NCBI GenBank assembly: GCA_951217055.1
Contig: OX578282.1
Coordinates: forward strand, 45,404,829-45,468,828
Direction of reading: 5' to 3'
Source of the DNA: Gerris lacustris
Lineage: Eukaryota; Arthropoda; Insecta; Hemiptera; Gerridae
Length of the DNA stretch: 64,000 nt
Shown: positions 1 through 11,978 of the stretch, piece after piece
How the letters are laid out: every line of letters starts with the position of its first letter
Position numbering within the stretch: position 1 is the first letter of the stretch
Notes under the pieces: generated by a model
Told to the model about the DNA's origin: nothing
The model's input: the letters and a program-made list of their open reading frames with translations, nothing else
Database searches by the model: none
Program-made: the position numbers and the translations under genes

Positions 1-323
1 TTTTTAAATAACAATAGTCATATCTTTTAAGAACTTGTAACCCAACGCGTGCATTTATATGTATAACCAAAATATAATTTGTACTCAGTAAAATTCGTGA
101 CAAATGAAATAGAGTTTATTTTTAACCGTTCGTTAGATATTTGTGCCATCTGGGGCCTGTAAATAAATAATATAACTAAAATACTATTATTATTACTAAT
201 TAACTTATAATTTACGAAATTAATTTAGTATTATTCACGTAATAACAGGTAATATAGTTTTTATTCCAAAACGGCTCGTGTAAAATCACAAATCGTATTG
301 TCGTAAGGAAAGGCTAATGCTCT

Positions 324-328
324 AAAAA
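324..328 (-). terminator. RNA polymerase III T-run terminator of tRNA-Pro
   Basis: Five T residues on the minus strand begin six bases past the tRNA 3' end. This is the usual pol III stop signal and supports the gene being transcribed. Confidence 0.7.
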
Positions 329-333
329 TAAAT

Positions 334-405
334 GGGCCCCTCCGGGATTTGAACCCGGGACCTCCTGCACCCAAAGCAGGAATCATACCCCTAGACCAAG
401 AGGCC
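334..405 (-). tRNA. tRNA-Pro (anticodon UGG)
   Basis: A complete 72-nt cloverleaf reads on the minus strand. The acceptor stem pairs GGCCTCT with AGGGGCC (one G-U), the discriminator base is C, and the anticodon stem CCTGC/GCAGG holds loop TTTGGGT, giving anticodon UGG (plus-strand 371-373). The B box (GGTTTCAAATCC-type, read as GGTTCAAATCC at 345-355) and an A box-like TGGTCTAGGGG are intact. There is no intron. It should decode CCN proline codons in cytosolic translation. It stands alone, with no other tRNA nearby. Confidence 0.95.
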
Positions 406-667
406 ACCTGTTAGTGCCCCGCACTCATAAGGCTTGTTATTATTTGTAACCACCAACAAGCGTAATTAAAATGTGAAACTAAATTGTCTTACTTCTTCGC
501 TGACTTTTTATATATTATAACTAGAAAGATTACTATTGTTATCGATTATTTTAAGCTTATGTAATATTAGTTAAGGTTTTATATCTATTGATAAACTTGT
601 TTTTATTTATAAAAATTAATGGTAGTGAAATACATATAAATCTTTAATAATATTTAAATGTTATATG

Positions 668-1349
668 CAGTGGCGCACGCAGGATTTATTTTTGGGAGGG
701 GCACAGATTACAAAAAAAAATTAGGGGGGGGGGGGGGAGGGGATGTAATGTGGGCTTACCATAATCACAGACAATTAGCCAGTCTGATTTTCTTTGCTCA
801 TAAATTACTTCATATCAAGGGCGGATCCTACCAATTTTGAAGGGGGGTTTGGCTCTCTTTTAGGGGTATCCGGGGGCCCTCCCCCGGGAAAAATTTTATA
901 GTTTTCTTACTACAAAAACGTCTTTTTAGCCTATTCTAAGAGCATCTAAAATGTTATTATATACAAATAAATTTAAGTTTTTTATGAACGGGACATGAAG
1001 TCCGGGGTATTTTATTTAATGTCTTTTTAAACGCCAAAAAAATATGTTGGGCTAAACTTGGTATATAATTACTTATTTATTTATTTTTTTCACTATTACT
1101 TTAACATGTGCTGCGAAATTGCATACTTAAATTTTACGTCTTTAGCTTTGGGGGGGGGGGGCACGTATTTTTAAACGCAAAAAAAAAAAAATGTCGGGCT
1201 AAACTAGGTATATAATTACTTATTTATTTTTTTTTTTTTTTACTATCATGACACTATTACTTCAACACGTGCTGCATACTTAAATTTTAGGTCTGGCTTT
1301 GGGGGGGGGGGGGGGGGGGGGGCACGTGCCCCCCCTGGGTGCGCCACTG
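668..1349. mobile_element. non-autonomous hAT-like element with 8-bp target duplication
   Basis: The ends are inverted: CAGTGGCGCACGCAGG on the left and GTGCGCCACTG on the right. The flanks carry a perfect 8-bp direct duplication, GTTATATG (660-667 and 1350-1357). A CAGTGGCG-type terminus with an 8-bp duplication is typical of hAT transposons. No transposase is encoded. The interior has three long G runs (about 722-738, 1150-1161, 1302-1322) and a ~150-bp internal tandem duplication (about 1021-1161 and 1168-1322, each ending at a G run and CACGT). The 60-codon open frame from 658 is incidental. Confidence 0.85.
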
Positions 1350-1774
1350 GTTATATGTATATCTCATCTATGAATATTTTTCTTTCAACTTCAAATTATT
1401 AGAAATAGAAATTTATTGCTTAGAGAAATTTACATTTCCCATACAATGGGTCCTTGCTAGACGCTTACATGTAATATGTTTTTTTTTTTTTTTTTTAAAT
1501 TGCTTTAAGTAAACATAATTGAAATTTACCAAATACCAAAAGAAATTTAAAAACAAAGCAATAATAAATTAATAAAAAGAAAAAAAGAAATAACATTTCT
1601 TCCAAAGTAAAATAAGCCATTGCTACTGATAATACAATTTAGAATCTTCCTATAAAAAAAAACAAAAAAAACTAATAACCTTTTTCCGAATCTAAAAATT
1701 TCGAAATCTATCTCATTATTAATCTATTTTGGTTACACTCTTGTAACCATTTCGTCTCCAATCATAGCACTTAA

Positions 1775-1815
1775 GGAAGCTATGTACCACAGCAATTGGT
1801 CGACGTCTTTTTTTG
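1775..1815 (+). repeat. solo 3' fragment of hairpin-headed repeat family A
   Basis: The stretch GGAAGCTATGTACCACA and following bases match the 3' end of the family A copies at 2646-3200 and 42150-42833, but no head or body is present. Confidence 0.5.
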
Positions 1816-2645
1816 GAGTTATTATTATAAATAACTCTTTACTACTGTCTTATTCGAAGAAACTAACTTTCCTTATTCTCTCTTTTCGATATGAGGATGG
1901 TATTGTTAAGTTTAATCAATCTTAAATATTGGCATGCTCATTATTAAATTGATGACTGCTCTTTTAATTTTATAATAGCTACTTACCTTGATGATCTTTA
2001 TACTGATAAACCATTAAATTACTGTACATAATAAAAATTATTGTAAGTTTTAAAAAGATCCGAGCTTTTGGATTTTTTTTATATTTTATAGCTGTTGTTA
2101 CGATTGCTAGCATGAAGTTATACTGTGAACGTTTATTAAGGGCTTGAAGCCCTTGAAGGGATGCTATAGGATTAGGTCGCGTGATAAGCAGTAAAAACTC
2201 AGCCTCTTCCATGTACCCCTTCTCTAGCCTTAGTAATACTAAATATTACCTTCATACATTATGACATGGTACTTTATACTTCTTCCTTTTTACTGCCCCT
2301 TAAACCTTTTTCCTGACCCTGGGATAAAAACTCAACACGCTTGGCGTATAGGAAATAAATTAACAAAAACTTTCGGCAATTACTTTGATAACAAAAAAAA
2401 AAATATATTTAATCTGTTTATACCTTAAAAAGCTTTTATAATTTAACATACTATGTTATAATAGGTGTTCACGCGATCTCATTTAGTACTTATATAAGTA
2501 TTCAACCAATAATTATTATGATATAATAATAATACGCCGGAAGGTAAATTAACCCTCATAACATTGCAGTATTGCTGTAAAAAGAAAAAGTGTACTTGTT
2601 ATTTGGATTTGAAATTAATATTATATTCAACTTTGTGTATGTTTT

Positions 2646-3200
2646 GCTTCCGAGCTTACCGAAGGTAACGGAAGCATTGTGTTCACTTTTGAGAACGAAA
2701 AACTTTTATGCCTCCGATTTTAAAAATTCCAAGACAGAAATCCGTTTCAGACATCAGGGAACATTTTTGGTCTCGTGTCTGTCTGTCTGTCGGTCTGTGT
2801 GTCCGCGAATTTTTAAACGTGCGACGATAACTTGAGTAAATGTCAACCGATTTTGATGAAATGTGGTAGACATGTTTATATTACCAATTCCCAGGACGAG
2901 TTCGTTGGACAACATTATCCGACCAAGCGTTCACGAGCAACGCTCGCGTAAACGTGAACTTCAAATTTAAAATTGGAATTTTAGGTCGGGAAAAAAATCT
3001 AACTTCATCTATTCAATGAGACAAACATTTTTTTCAAATACAATTTTTCAGTAAAACCAACAGCGACACCGCTATGAAGTGTTAAAGATTGCTAAAACTA
3101 TTAATAGTATTTACACATTAAACATTATAACAATAAAGTATATGATAGGATGCGAGGAAGCTATGTGCCACACTAATTGGCAGTCTATTTTTTATTGTTT
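2646..3200 (+). repeat. hairpin-headed repeat, family A copy 1
   Basis: It starts with a nested hairpin at 2646-2675 (GCTTCCG/CGGAAGC outside, TTACC-GAA-GGTAA inside). A GTCT run follows near 2777-2798, then the body motif around 2855 (TGAAATGTGGTAGACAT) and a 3' end containing GAGGAAGCTATGTGCCAC. It is close to identical to the minus-strand copy at 42150-42833 but lacks about 120 bp that the other copy has between AAAGTA and the 3' end. The open frame across it (2590-2835) arises from the CTGT run and is not a gene. Confidence 0.85.
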
Positions 3201-3859
3201 TTCCTTCTTTATAAACAATAAAAAATTGTAACGCGCTGTATTTGTTTCTGATAATAGTAAATAGTTTATTTAAGTAGTGATTTCAATTAAAAATGCCCTT
3301 ATATGATTGGTTTCGTCCCAAGTCTAGGGTATTCGCCTGTAGTGTATATATTTTGGTAATTTCCGTGAATAGCTTAAAAGCTATATAATTATTAATGCAT
3401 CTTTTATTGTATAAATATTCTTAATTTTTGATTCAAAAGTTAAAAAATATATTACTTTAAACATGTAACAGTTATTATAATGAAGGAATCCTAACATTAC
3501 TTAATTCGCAGAATATATATTGATTATTGATACGACACACTAAATATTTAATCAACCTTATAATGCATCCTATTAATTACCATTTGTTTAAACTATTAAT
3601 ATAAGCTCTATTTTTAGTACATTCTTTTTGTTCGATATTTATAAACTCAAATTCCTCGTATATCTCTTTAGTATTTATCTTGTAAAACTTTATTTGTTCA
3701 GTATTATATTTAATTGTATTCACTACGTTTACAACATACATAAACTGAAATTATTAGTATGGTTTAACTATTCGATTTTGAGATTTATGGATTTGTACGT
3801 TTAAAGTTCCTCCGAGTCAAAGAAGTTTAAAAAATTGTCTTTCTCGTGACTATGCAAAC

Positions 3860-4010
3860 TAAAGGGGAGATAAACCATTGAACCGATTTCGATTAAGTTT
3901 TGGCATACACGCTTTAAAACAATCGTAACCCCAGGTGAAATCGAGAAATTTATTTAAGCAAAAATTTGGGGGTTCTCAAAAGATCGTGATTTCTCGAAAA
4001 CCGGTGGTTA
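3860..4010 (+). repeat. fragment related to the CTTTCTC-headed repeat family
   Basis: The text CCGATTTCGATTAAG followed by GGCATACACG and GTGAAATCGAGAAAT parallels the body of the element at 30231-30440. The hairpin head is missing. The similarity was judged by eye only. Confidence 0.4.
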
Positions 4011-4205
4011 ATCTTATTAGTACTTCAGAGAAAAATCTAGTCTTTGAAAAAAGCGATATTGGTAAATGTTTGAGGTCGATTTTGTAGCTTTTGATAAAAT
4101 GTTCAAGAAAAATTATTAAATTGGATCAACTCGATCCAACTATTAAAGAAATTAACAAAGTTGAAATTAACACCTTTCTAATTTCATAAAGATTTAAATT
4201 TACTA

Positions 4206-4670
4206 CTAAATAACAAAGCTTTAGAATCGGTGCAATCTTTCAAATATTTAGGCTCCATAATCAGTAACCACGGTAAAATAAAAGCCGGAAATAAGTGGAA
4301 GGAGATGTTTCACACACTTAACAAAACGTTTCTTGGAAGACTATGATATATTAGAATATGTATATCCCAATACAGACCTACGGATCAGAGTCTTAGACAA
4401 TATCGCAAAAAGAAGCAGCTATTTTATAGACTTCCGAAATGAAGTTATCTCGAAAAGTTGAAGGGAACACCCGAAGAGATTTTATCAGAAACCAAACCTT
4501 CCGAGACGATCTCCAAATAAAGACAGTAGAAGAAATTACCAGCTGCTACTACCTATAATGATTTTGAGAACGTAGTTAGAATGGAAAAGAACTATTTCCT
4601 AAAACTGCATATGAAGCTAGGCCCTAAGAGAAGGTCCTGGGAGATTACCTGGAAGAAGTATCTTATCTAA
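4206..4670 (+). pseudogene. decayed RTE-like non-LTR retroelement, C-terminal part
   Basis: An open stretch from 4206 encodes FKYLGSIISNHG, the block that follows the palm domain in RTE/CR1-like reverse transcriptases. After a frame change near 4350 it continues with a stretch reading RRDFIRNQT, typical of the thumb/C-terminal region. Several stops and frame changes break it. The polymerase core itself is absent, so this is a 5'-truncated relic. The clade assignment is by motif resemblance only. Confidence 0.6.
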
Positions 4671-4732
4671 TAATTTGTATAGGATGGATGATTTAGCAAT
4701 GGCAATGGTATAATTATCTTCTTTCTATCATG

Positions 4733-4775
4733 ACTTCTGAAACGTTTCGACTCTTATATAAGGTAATCTTCAGTT
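4733..4775 (-). repeat. dispersed 'GAAGAT...CGAAACGTTTC' motif
   Basis: On the minus strand this reads GAAGATTACCTTATATAAG then GTCGAAACGTTTCAG, matching the plus-strand motif at 35195-35232. Motifs of this shape are common in animal repeats, but the parent family is not identified here. Confidence 0.45.
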
Positions 4776-7700
4776 ATAATTTATTTGTTCTTTAATTAAA
4801 ATGTATAATAGTTAATCAATAATTTATAAAATTCCTTTTATAATTAATAATATTTAAATTTGATTAAATATTAATAAATTGCCATTGATATATATGCATG
4901 TATTATATCATATTTGGGTCTATTTTCTTATATTGTCTCTTCCAATCTTGTTAAATTTCGTGTTATATTTCCCATTATAAATTTTGAGAAGAAAAATCAA
5001 AATAAATCCTTAGAGAAATCTATCTCGTAAGAATGATTATGTTTTGTGAGATTGTTAAATCCAGGGTATCACATTAATGACGGTCGGAGTTCCTGCTTCT
5101 TGTTACTCTGTACTCAGCCATCTTGTTAAAATCTATTCAGACGTGTTTTTCCTACAGCTCCATCTAGATTATTACTATATCTGGTTTCAACACAATCAAT
5201 CTTTAGTTATAAAACCTTGCATTAACCAAACTCTGTTCCAGAGAATCCCTTCCATCTCTCATGACAATAGATTTTACATCATTAATCACAATGCCCTTAT
5301 TGCACCATTATTGAGAGTTGGATTTCCAAAGGAGTTACGCCATTTTTTAATATTTTTTTCTCCTTCTATGTGTCGATAAAATCAGTATGCTTTTATCCGG
5401 TCTAACGAGCCGTGAAAGGATAAATAGAAGGGTGAGAGGATTGAATATAATTTGCTTAATATTGGGCTACTTTGTTGTAAGGGAAAAAATAAAATAAAAT
5501 AAATATTATTAATTTATTAATAATGACGACCATTAAAGCGATAAAATTACACTTTTAATAAAAAAAATTATAATTGGCCTGCTCGATGGTCTATATTGTT
5601 AAGCTTCTTATCAGTCTTATAATCCATGTGTTCCAACTGCTGTTTTTAACGTATAAATTAATTAAGGGCACTTTACGAACCCTTCTGAAAATAACCATTA
5701 TTTTTTTTTATACATATTTCGGCTTTTCTTATGTTCTTATCAACATAACATCCGGCTTTTAGAGAATAGGGATTTTTGAAGGGAAGGATTAGTCACTTTA
5801 ATAACACCTCTTTTTACCGGGGGGCTTTTACACCCGAATACGCAGGCCACTTAGGTGGGCCTATTGAACAAACCTGGGTTAGGAACCAAACTCTTTACAT
5901 TTGTGTTAAGTGTTTGGTGGTTAACCTTGTCTCACCTTAGCTTTAAATCGAACCAGAGTGCAGATCATGGTTTCCTGGACGGAACCTGGTGGCGCTATTC
6001 TTTCGAGCAGCTACCCATGTATGTAATCAATGCTGGGTGAACATTGAGCATGTATATACTAACAACAACTCTACTATATGCAATAAGTAATCAGCCAAAG
6101 GCCTTTAAACCCTTAGGCCCGCCCCGATTAAACAATGTTATTTTTATGATTTAACGATCCGATATCGCATGATAATACAACCAATCGAGTTAAATGGAGA
6201 CTAAAAAGGTCCGTAGTACCATCTGATTGAACCAGACGTAGACAAGCATACAATTTTAAGATTGTCGGATGCTACAAATAATCGCGTCTGCAACAGGAAC
6301 AACACAATAAAAAACTATTTCAGTCGTTTGCAGGGTTTTACCCGATCCGATTTGGGGCATCTTGACCTTCCTCGAATTTTTTTCCTAAAATTAAAAGGCG
6401 AATTATCTGGTGCGTGACTTCCCGGCAGTTAACTCTCGACTTTACTTTTATTCACATGCCCCGAATCTAACCTGACGCTGCCCATTTACTAATTACGATT
6501 TAAGCTATTACATTTACAAAATACATTTGACACTATTTTTTGGCTTTTTATTTGTGTAGTAATAATAATCTAAAATCTAGGACGATTGGAATTTATATTG
6601 CAACAAAACGTTATCTTAGTCATACTTCCATATCTATCAATTTTCTTTGCTGTATTATGTATTTCTCTTTCTTTTTTTATTCCTCTAACTTCGATTTCGC
6701 CTGTCACAACTTCATTTTATTTTTTTCATTACTCAATTCTTATCATGTGCCATGCTAATGTTACCTCCTTTATACTTAGATATTATCTTTTCTACCCTTC
6801 CTTTAATATTTATCTTCTAATAAAATAAAAATATCAAGCATAAATCCGTGTACTGTACAGATAGATCTCGGTTGTTGTGTATTGTAGATTTTAACTACCC
6901 TTTTCAAATTTCTACTATTTTTTTAAATTTTATTTTGAAGTTAAATTTTGTTTTGTGCCTAATTAATTTGTAAAAATGTTTTGTTTTTTTATATACTTAT
7001 CACATTATTGAACGATATATATTATGAAAAAGTTTAAATGTATTATTTATGTTCATTTGAATTCAGTTGTCGACTCTTTCGCTGTTATTAATCAGAAGAT
7101 CGGGGTTTTTATATTTATAGTATTATAAATTATTTTATTGATTATTGCTAGGCTTTTTTTGTATATGTATTAAGCTAAAGCTAGGCGGTAGTGAATAGTA
7201 ATCAATAATTTTTATTATATCAGGCAAATTTTTAATCCTACCCAAGGATTTATTCCTTCCGTTTATACCAATAAAAGGAATGGCTAAGTTCTAGCAGAAT
7301 TTTGTTCCTATATATATTTTCAATTAGCGAGTCCCGTCAATATCAATTATATATTTTATTTCATTTACGAGGATCTCACACCCTCTCTGATCCACAGTTT
7401 TCCCTTCATTTCGGTTTAAATCTATCTCTAGTTACTCTGATATCCCTTTCCTCTCTGCAGCTCCGGTTGAAAGAAAGATGAGAGCCAGGTTGAAAATTGA
7501 TGGGAACCTGAAGCCTTTTCAAAATCCTACCCGAACGATAAATCAACCAGACCCGGTTAAATACTATCCCTTTCTCTGTCCTCTTATCCCAGGGAGTAAG
7601 AACTCTTTAGAAAAAAAAGATAATTTGTTCAAAATCAGACAGATTGGACAGATGGGTCATCTCCTTCAATATTTCCCTGGTGTGGTTTAATCAAACTATA

Positions 7701-8827
7701 GTAAAAAAGATTTGTCATCCTAAAATTTCATACTTTTTTGTGAGAGAACAATGAATTATGAAAAATAAAAGCAAATAAAGTCACATTTCTAATGCAGGGT
7801 AATAAAAAGTTTAGTTGTTTTGTATTATTGTTGCAGTTGGGACAAAGTTGTTAATTAAAGAAAAAAAAATGTATTGGCCTAAATATAATATCACTTCTCT
7901 ATTTCAAATTAAAACTTTAGCTTAGTTTTTATAAATAGCTGTAATAGTTTTATAAAATTCTAGAAATGCATCCTTTAAAAAAAAATGTAATTTAACTAGG
8001 TATAATAGAAAATTCTTCTATTCTAAGCTTTAAAGAGAACACAAATTGTTTCTATAAAAAAAAGGGAATGATAACAGATAAAAAAAAGAATAAAGCGACG
8101 AAGGGGTAACGGAGAAAAAAAAATAGGTGGTGGGTATTTTTAAGGGGAGGGGGGTTGGTTTAAATTCGATGCAGTTGAGACATGGGGCAGTTTAGCTCAA
8201 CAATCCTAATTGTGTTTACTACCAGTTTCATGAGTTAGAAAATTGCCTCGGTGATTTGAGATAATGGGCCCAAGGGGCTAAAGCAAAGAATCTTCCTTGC
8301 GAAGGAAAAAAAACCATACAACTCTGGCTGGTGTTCCGCAGAGCAAAAATTTCATAATTATTTTATTTTGTAGAAAGTTGGAGGGGGAGATTAAAGGTGG
8401 GAGTTGAACATTTTCTGGCCTTACTTAAAGCCTCCCCTCTTTTAAAAGCTATTTACGACCTTTATAGGTAATTCCAAAGTTTCTTTTTTTTTCTTCTTTT
8501 GTATTGCTCGTCTCTTCTTCAGCAATTATTATTTTCAATCTACCTGTTAAAGCGAAGTATTCGAGGTTTTTCTTTTCCCTTTCCTTAACCCCTATTTTCA
8601 CCAGATTATAAAGATAAAAGTTTCCTTTGCTTAAGAATGGGGTAAGTAGTTGGTACTTTCAGGTTTTTTTTCTTCTTGTTTTTCTTAACGTAGATAATCT
8701 ATTTTCATTATTTTTATACTCTAGTTTATATTGTGTTCGAGGTTAGTTTTAGTAGGAAAACTATCTGTGAAAATAATAATGAAAAATGATATTAAGTATT
8801 ACATTTTGAGCGTGTATTTTCCTTTTT
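4776..8827. other. about 4 kb with no recognised gene
   Basis: Mostly AT-rich. Open frames of 60-100 codons (for example 5077-5379) show no recognisable domain, and their composition fits chance. A less AT-rich patch at about 5800-6480 contains 6007-6042, which matches the tail of the SINE-like element near 23417-23452. The patch at 8080-8350 has G-rich strings but no identifiable feature. Confidence 0.5.
6007..6042 (-). repeat. SINE tail fragment
   Basis: The plus strand reads CAGCTACCCATGTATG then CTGGGTGAACA, matching GTAGCTACCCATTTG...CTGGGTGAACA at 23417-23452, the distal part of the 5S-like SINE. The 5S-like and B-box parts are not visible here. Confidence 0.45.
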
Positions 8828-9154
8828 AGGGTCCGTAGGCAAAACCAAGGACCCTTATATTTTCCTGCGTGTGTCTGTCCGTCCGTCCTCTCGCGTGACC
8901 TCGTGGCTACACTTTTAGTTCGATCACTTTGAAATTTGGCATGTATGTGTCGTGTACCTACCCGCACATATTTTAAAAATATAGCGACTTAAAAAAAATA
9001 TTTTTCAAAAAAATTAGGGTAAAAAAACTTATCAGAGTGTGTTTTGAGAATATCAGACCCTTAGAATGGTTCAAAATAAGCTTTTTAGCATTTTAAAAAA
9101 ACACTGTTTATACACTTTACAGTTAAACACTATATAGTGTGGCCTACGGACCCT
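8828..9154 (+). mobile_element. 327-bp TIR element with hairpin head
   Basis: Perfect 13-bp terminal inverted repeats, AGGGTCCGTAGGC at 8828-8840 and GCCTACGGACCCT at 9142-9154. The left TIR also folds locally: AGGGTCC (8828-8834) pairs with GGACCCT (8849-8855). Next come a GTCTGTCCGTCCGTCC run and the body motif TGAAATTTGGCATGTAT. No coding capacity and no clear target duplication. It shares its plan with the elements at 38704 and 59235. Confidence 0.75.
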
Positions 9155-10279
9155 CGCTGTGTGCTGGATAGCACACACTTTTTTATTTGCTAGTCTTCAC
9201 CATGCGCTTCGCTCGGGCCTTGAGCTAGGAATTGGTGCCTGCGTTTTCTAGCTGCATTATCATTCAGGCCAAGCTATTGTTCATCGAATTGCCTAAATTC
9301 ATAGTTTCGTCTCGAGCCTTTATTAAACCTTATCAGTTGAAGGCTATTTATTACGTGCAAAATTTCCTTTTTTTTATTCTAGGGTTAAATTATCATTTTT
9401 AAATCAATTTTGAATTTAATCTCATAAAGATCGTAACTAAAAATATTTTAAAACCACACATATTCTTAATCTGCGAAACAAGAGCAGACTTATATTATGT
9501 GAGTAAAAAGTCTTATAAAAGAGTTGGGGGCTTTGGATTCAAAGTGATCCTTAAATTCCTTCCTATTCAATGAAACGGAAAAAGATGGTGCCTAGTTGAG
9601 AGGTACAAATATAATATGCATATTATATTTGTATTGATATAATTATACATAATATATAATTATTCTTTTTTGTAGTATTAAATTGGGATTAATCTATTTT
9701 AATTAAAAGGATTACTATTATCTCCTATAGTTAATTACTATTATCTACTATAATTAATAGGGCTTAATCTACAACTGTTGGAAGCCTTACATGTTTATGT
9801 TTTTTTCGCTCAATTAAGTTTTTTATATTTTGAAGTTTTTGGTGTCGATTTAAATCTTCTAAACTTTGTACGAATTTCTCTCACTGGGGTCATAAGGATA
9901 CTTTATAATCTCAAAGGTTTTCTAAATTTTCTTTAAACATTTTTTTTTTCAAACAGCTCTAGGTATGTTACACTGAATTCACACAAGACAACTTGAACAT
10001 AATATAATTATATAGGAAATTTCCTCATCTTAACTATTGGTCATTCATTGCTCAAAAATTAATATTTTTTTAGTTATTCTAAATGTTTAAGGTAAAGCTC
10101 GACTATTTTTTACACACTAAATTTTCTTGTAGCTCCTATACCGTTTTGAGAAATGGACTTAAGCTTGTAGGAACTTTTTTTTGCTGCAAATCACCTGAAG
10201 AAACCCCCCTTTCAGAATTGTCTTCTGCAATTGTTACACACCCTATATTGTAAAAATAAATATTATAAAAATAAATAAA

Positions 10280-10281
<2 letters not shown>
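9155..10281. other. AT-rich stretch, possible transposon end at about 10190-10255
   Basis: No gene is visible. Bases 10238-10252 (TTACACACCCTATATTG) resemble a Tc1/mariner-type terminus, but no partner end was found. The patch at 9210-9290 resembles 37262-37340 (both read CTAGGAAT...TTTTCTAG), suggesting a low-copy dispersed repeat. Confidence 0.35.

Positions 10282-10353
<72 letters not shown>
10282..10353. repeat. (TA)n microsatellite
   Basis: About 70 bp of almost pure TA. The I-clade retroelement fragment begins about 30 bp to its right, so the retroelement was probably truncated or inserted at this tract. Confidence 0.95.
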
Positions 10354-10358
<5 letters not shown>

Positions 10359-10385
10359 TATATTATATATATAATATAATAATAT

Positions 10386-11753
10386 AGCCTCGATTTCGGC
10401 AGCATATTTTATGGTCAATGTTGTGACAGTAGATTGAGCTCTCTTCAGGTGATCCAAAATTCAGCCTTAAGGATTTGTTTGGGTCTTCTTCCTTCTACTC
10501 CTCTTCCAGTTTTATACAACGAGGCCAAGGAGCCTCCTTTATTTGTGCGTAGGCAAATGTTGGCCGACAGGTTTCTTCTACAGAGTTTTTCAAGAAATAA
10601 TGTGGCCGCATCAAAAATTTTGGAACTGTCCTTCTCCGTTTTTACTTCTCCTTATTGGAATAAAAAGAAATCGCCACCACTAGTTAACAGCTTTACAGAC
10701 ACATCTACTTATCGGCCGGTAATATTTGTAAATAAAGAGTCTCCGTACCGTCAAATTTCATATGAGGAATTCATGACGTATATTAATACGTATAAACTCG
10801 ACGATTATACAAAATATTCTCCTCAACTCAGAAACCAGGTGTTCTGGGACGACGTTCAAAAACGGTGGCCCAGTTATAACTTCATATTTACGGACGGCTC
10901 CAAAAGTCAGGAGAATACTGGCTGTGCTTTTCTTCACTACTATGGACAACATACCTTCGGACTCAAATTAAATAATTTCTGTTCTAGTTTTTCTGCAGAA
11001 CTGATAGGAATCTTAGAAGCTTTAAAGTCTATATATTTATTGACAAATACCAGATTTGTAATTTTTACTGATAATCTGAGTGCGCTTGAAACTCTAAGAC
11101 ACAGAACTCCTTTTGTGCTCAGTAATTATTTGATCTCAAATATCATAAAACACTTTCACCTTCTAAAAAATAGAGGTAAATCTGTAATATTAGTTTGGTT
11201 AAAGGGTCACGCGGGTATCGGTCCTAATGAGGCGGTGGACTTGTTAGCAAAACAAAGTAGTTCGGACGATGAGTTGATGGTTCTGCATGGATCTAGTTAT
11301 AAAGTCCCAGTGAGGGATATGTACAGACAAATTGATAAGGCAGCTAAGAAAAGATGGGTTCGTTGGCAAGAAACTACAAAGTCAGGAGGTTTTTACAAAC
11401 TAATCCAACCAGCAGTAGGAGCAGCACCTTGGTACAAAGGACAGAGCAACAGACATTTCATAGTTCCTATTAATAGATTAAGATCTAATCACGGTATTTG
11501 TAATTTATATTTGAAAAAAATAAACAAAGCTGAGTCAAGCTTATGCTCTACATGTAATCTGGAAGAAGACCTTGAACACATAATAATGTTTTGTAAAAAA
11601 TATTCTGGTCAAAGAGAGACACTTTTAAATAATGTTTTTAATTCAAAATCTATAGAATTACCATTTAATTATTTATCAATTTTATGTAGTAGATCTCCTC
11701 CTTTATATCAAATGCTGTATTCCTTCCTAAAGAGTGTAAAAGTTAGTATTTAA
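10386..11753 (+). CDS. I-clade non-LTR retrotransposon, C-terminal RNase H and zinc-knuckle region (5' truncated)
   Basis: An open frame of more than 450 codons runs to a stop at 11753. The reported start at 10434 is a TTG; homology-like residues (LDFGSIFYG) continue in frame up to 10386, so this is a truncated polyprotein rather than a true start. The first ~60 residues are the post-RT block (IQNSALRICLG, EPPLFVRR) of I/Nimb-type elements. Numbering from 10434, an RNase H domain spans about 148-275 with all four catalytic acidic residues visible: D154 (FTDGS), E189 (SAEL), D213 (FTDN) and D269 (EAVDLLAK). A C-terminal C-x2-C-x7-H-x4-C knuckle uses C371, C374, H382 and C387. The endonuclease and RT core are missing. 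The intact frame implies recent insertion. In the full element RNase H would remove template RNA during target-primed reverse transcription. Confidence 0.85.
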   Translation, partial: SLDFGSIFYGQCCDSRLSSLQVIQNSALRICLGLLPSTPLPVLYNEAKEPPLFVRRQMLADRFLLQSFSRNNVAASKILELSFSVFTSPYWNKKKSPPLVNSFTDTSTYRPVIFVNKESPYRQISYEEFMTYINTYKLDDYTKYSPQLRNQVFWDDVQKRWPSYNFIFTDGSKSQENTGCAFLHYYGQHTFGLKLNNFCSSFSAELIGILEALKSIYLLTNTRFVIFTDNLSALETLRHRTPFVLSNYLISNIIKHFHLLKNRGKSVILVWLKGHAGIGPNEAVDLLAKQSSSDDELMVLHGSSYKVPVRDMYRQIDKAAKKRWVRWQETTKSGGFYKLIQPAVGAAPWYKGQSNRHFIVPINRLRSNHGICNLYLKKINKAESSLCSTCNLEEDLEHIIMFCKKYSGQRETLLNNVFNSKSIELPFNYLSILCSRSPPLYQMLYSFLKSVKVSI

Positions 11754-11843
11754 GAATCATTTGTTATAATGAAATCATGGCTGTATGGCCGATATGTAGC
11801 CAATGCAAAAAAAAAAAAATAAAAAAAAATAAAAAATATATAA
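11754..11843 (+). mobile_element. 3' UTR and A-rich tail of the I-clade element
   Basis: After the stop come TGGCTGTATGGCCGATATG, then A runs interrupted by T (11807-11838). A short UTR with an A-rich tail is the expected 3' end of a retrotransposed non-LTR element. Confidence 0.7.
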
Positions 11844-11941
11844 AAGTGGAGTGGTCACTGTACATTTATCCGATAGGGCCCAAATTTTGAATTTCCACTA
11901 AATAATTAGTTTAATAACAGGGGTCCCAGACCCTCCTACTA

Positions 11942-11978
11942 TTCCTACTTTCCTACTTTTTTAGTAGGAAAGTAGGAA
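11942..11978. repeat. perfect 16-bp stem-loop
   Basis: TTCCTACTTTCCTACT pairs exactly with AGTAGGAAAGTAGGAA across a five-T loop. Each stem is itself built of a repeated TTCCTACT unit, and more CCTACT units lie on both sides. No protein is encoded. Confidence 0.8.

Noticed and set aside
7478..7690. 70-codon frame MRARLKIDG...
   Set aside because: No recognisable motif and no supporting context; could not be told from chance.
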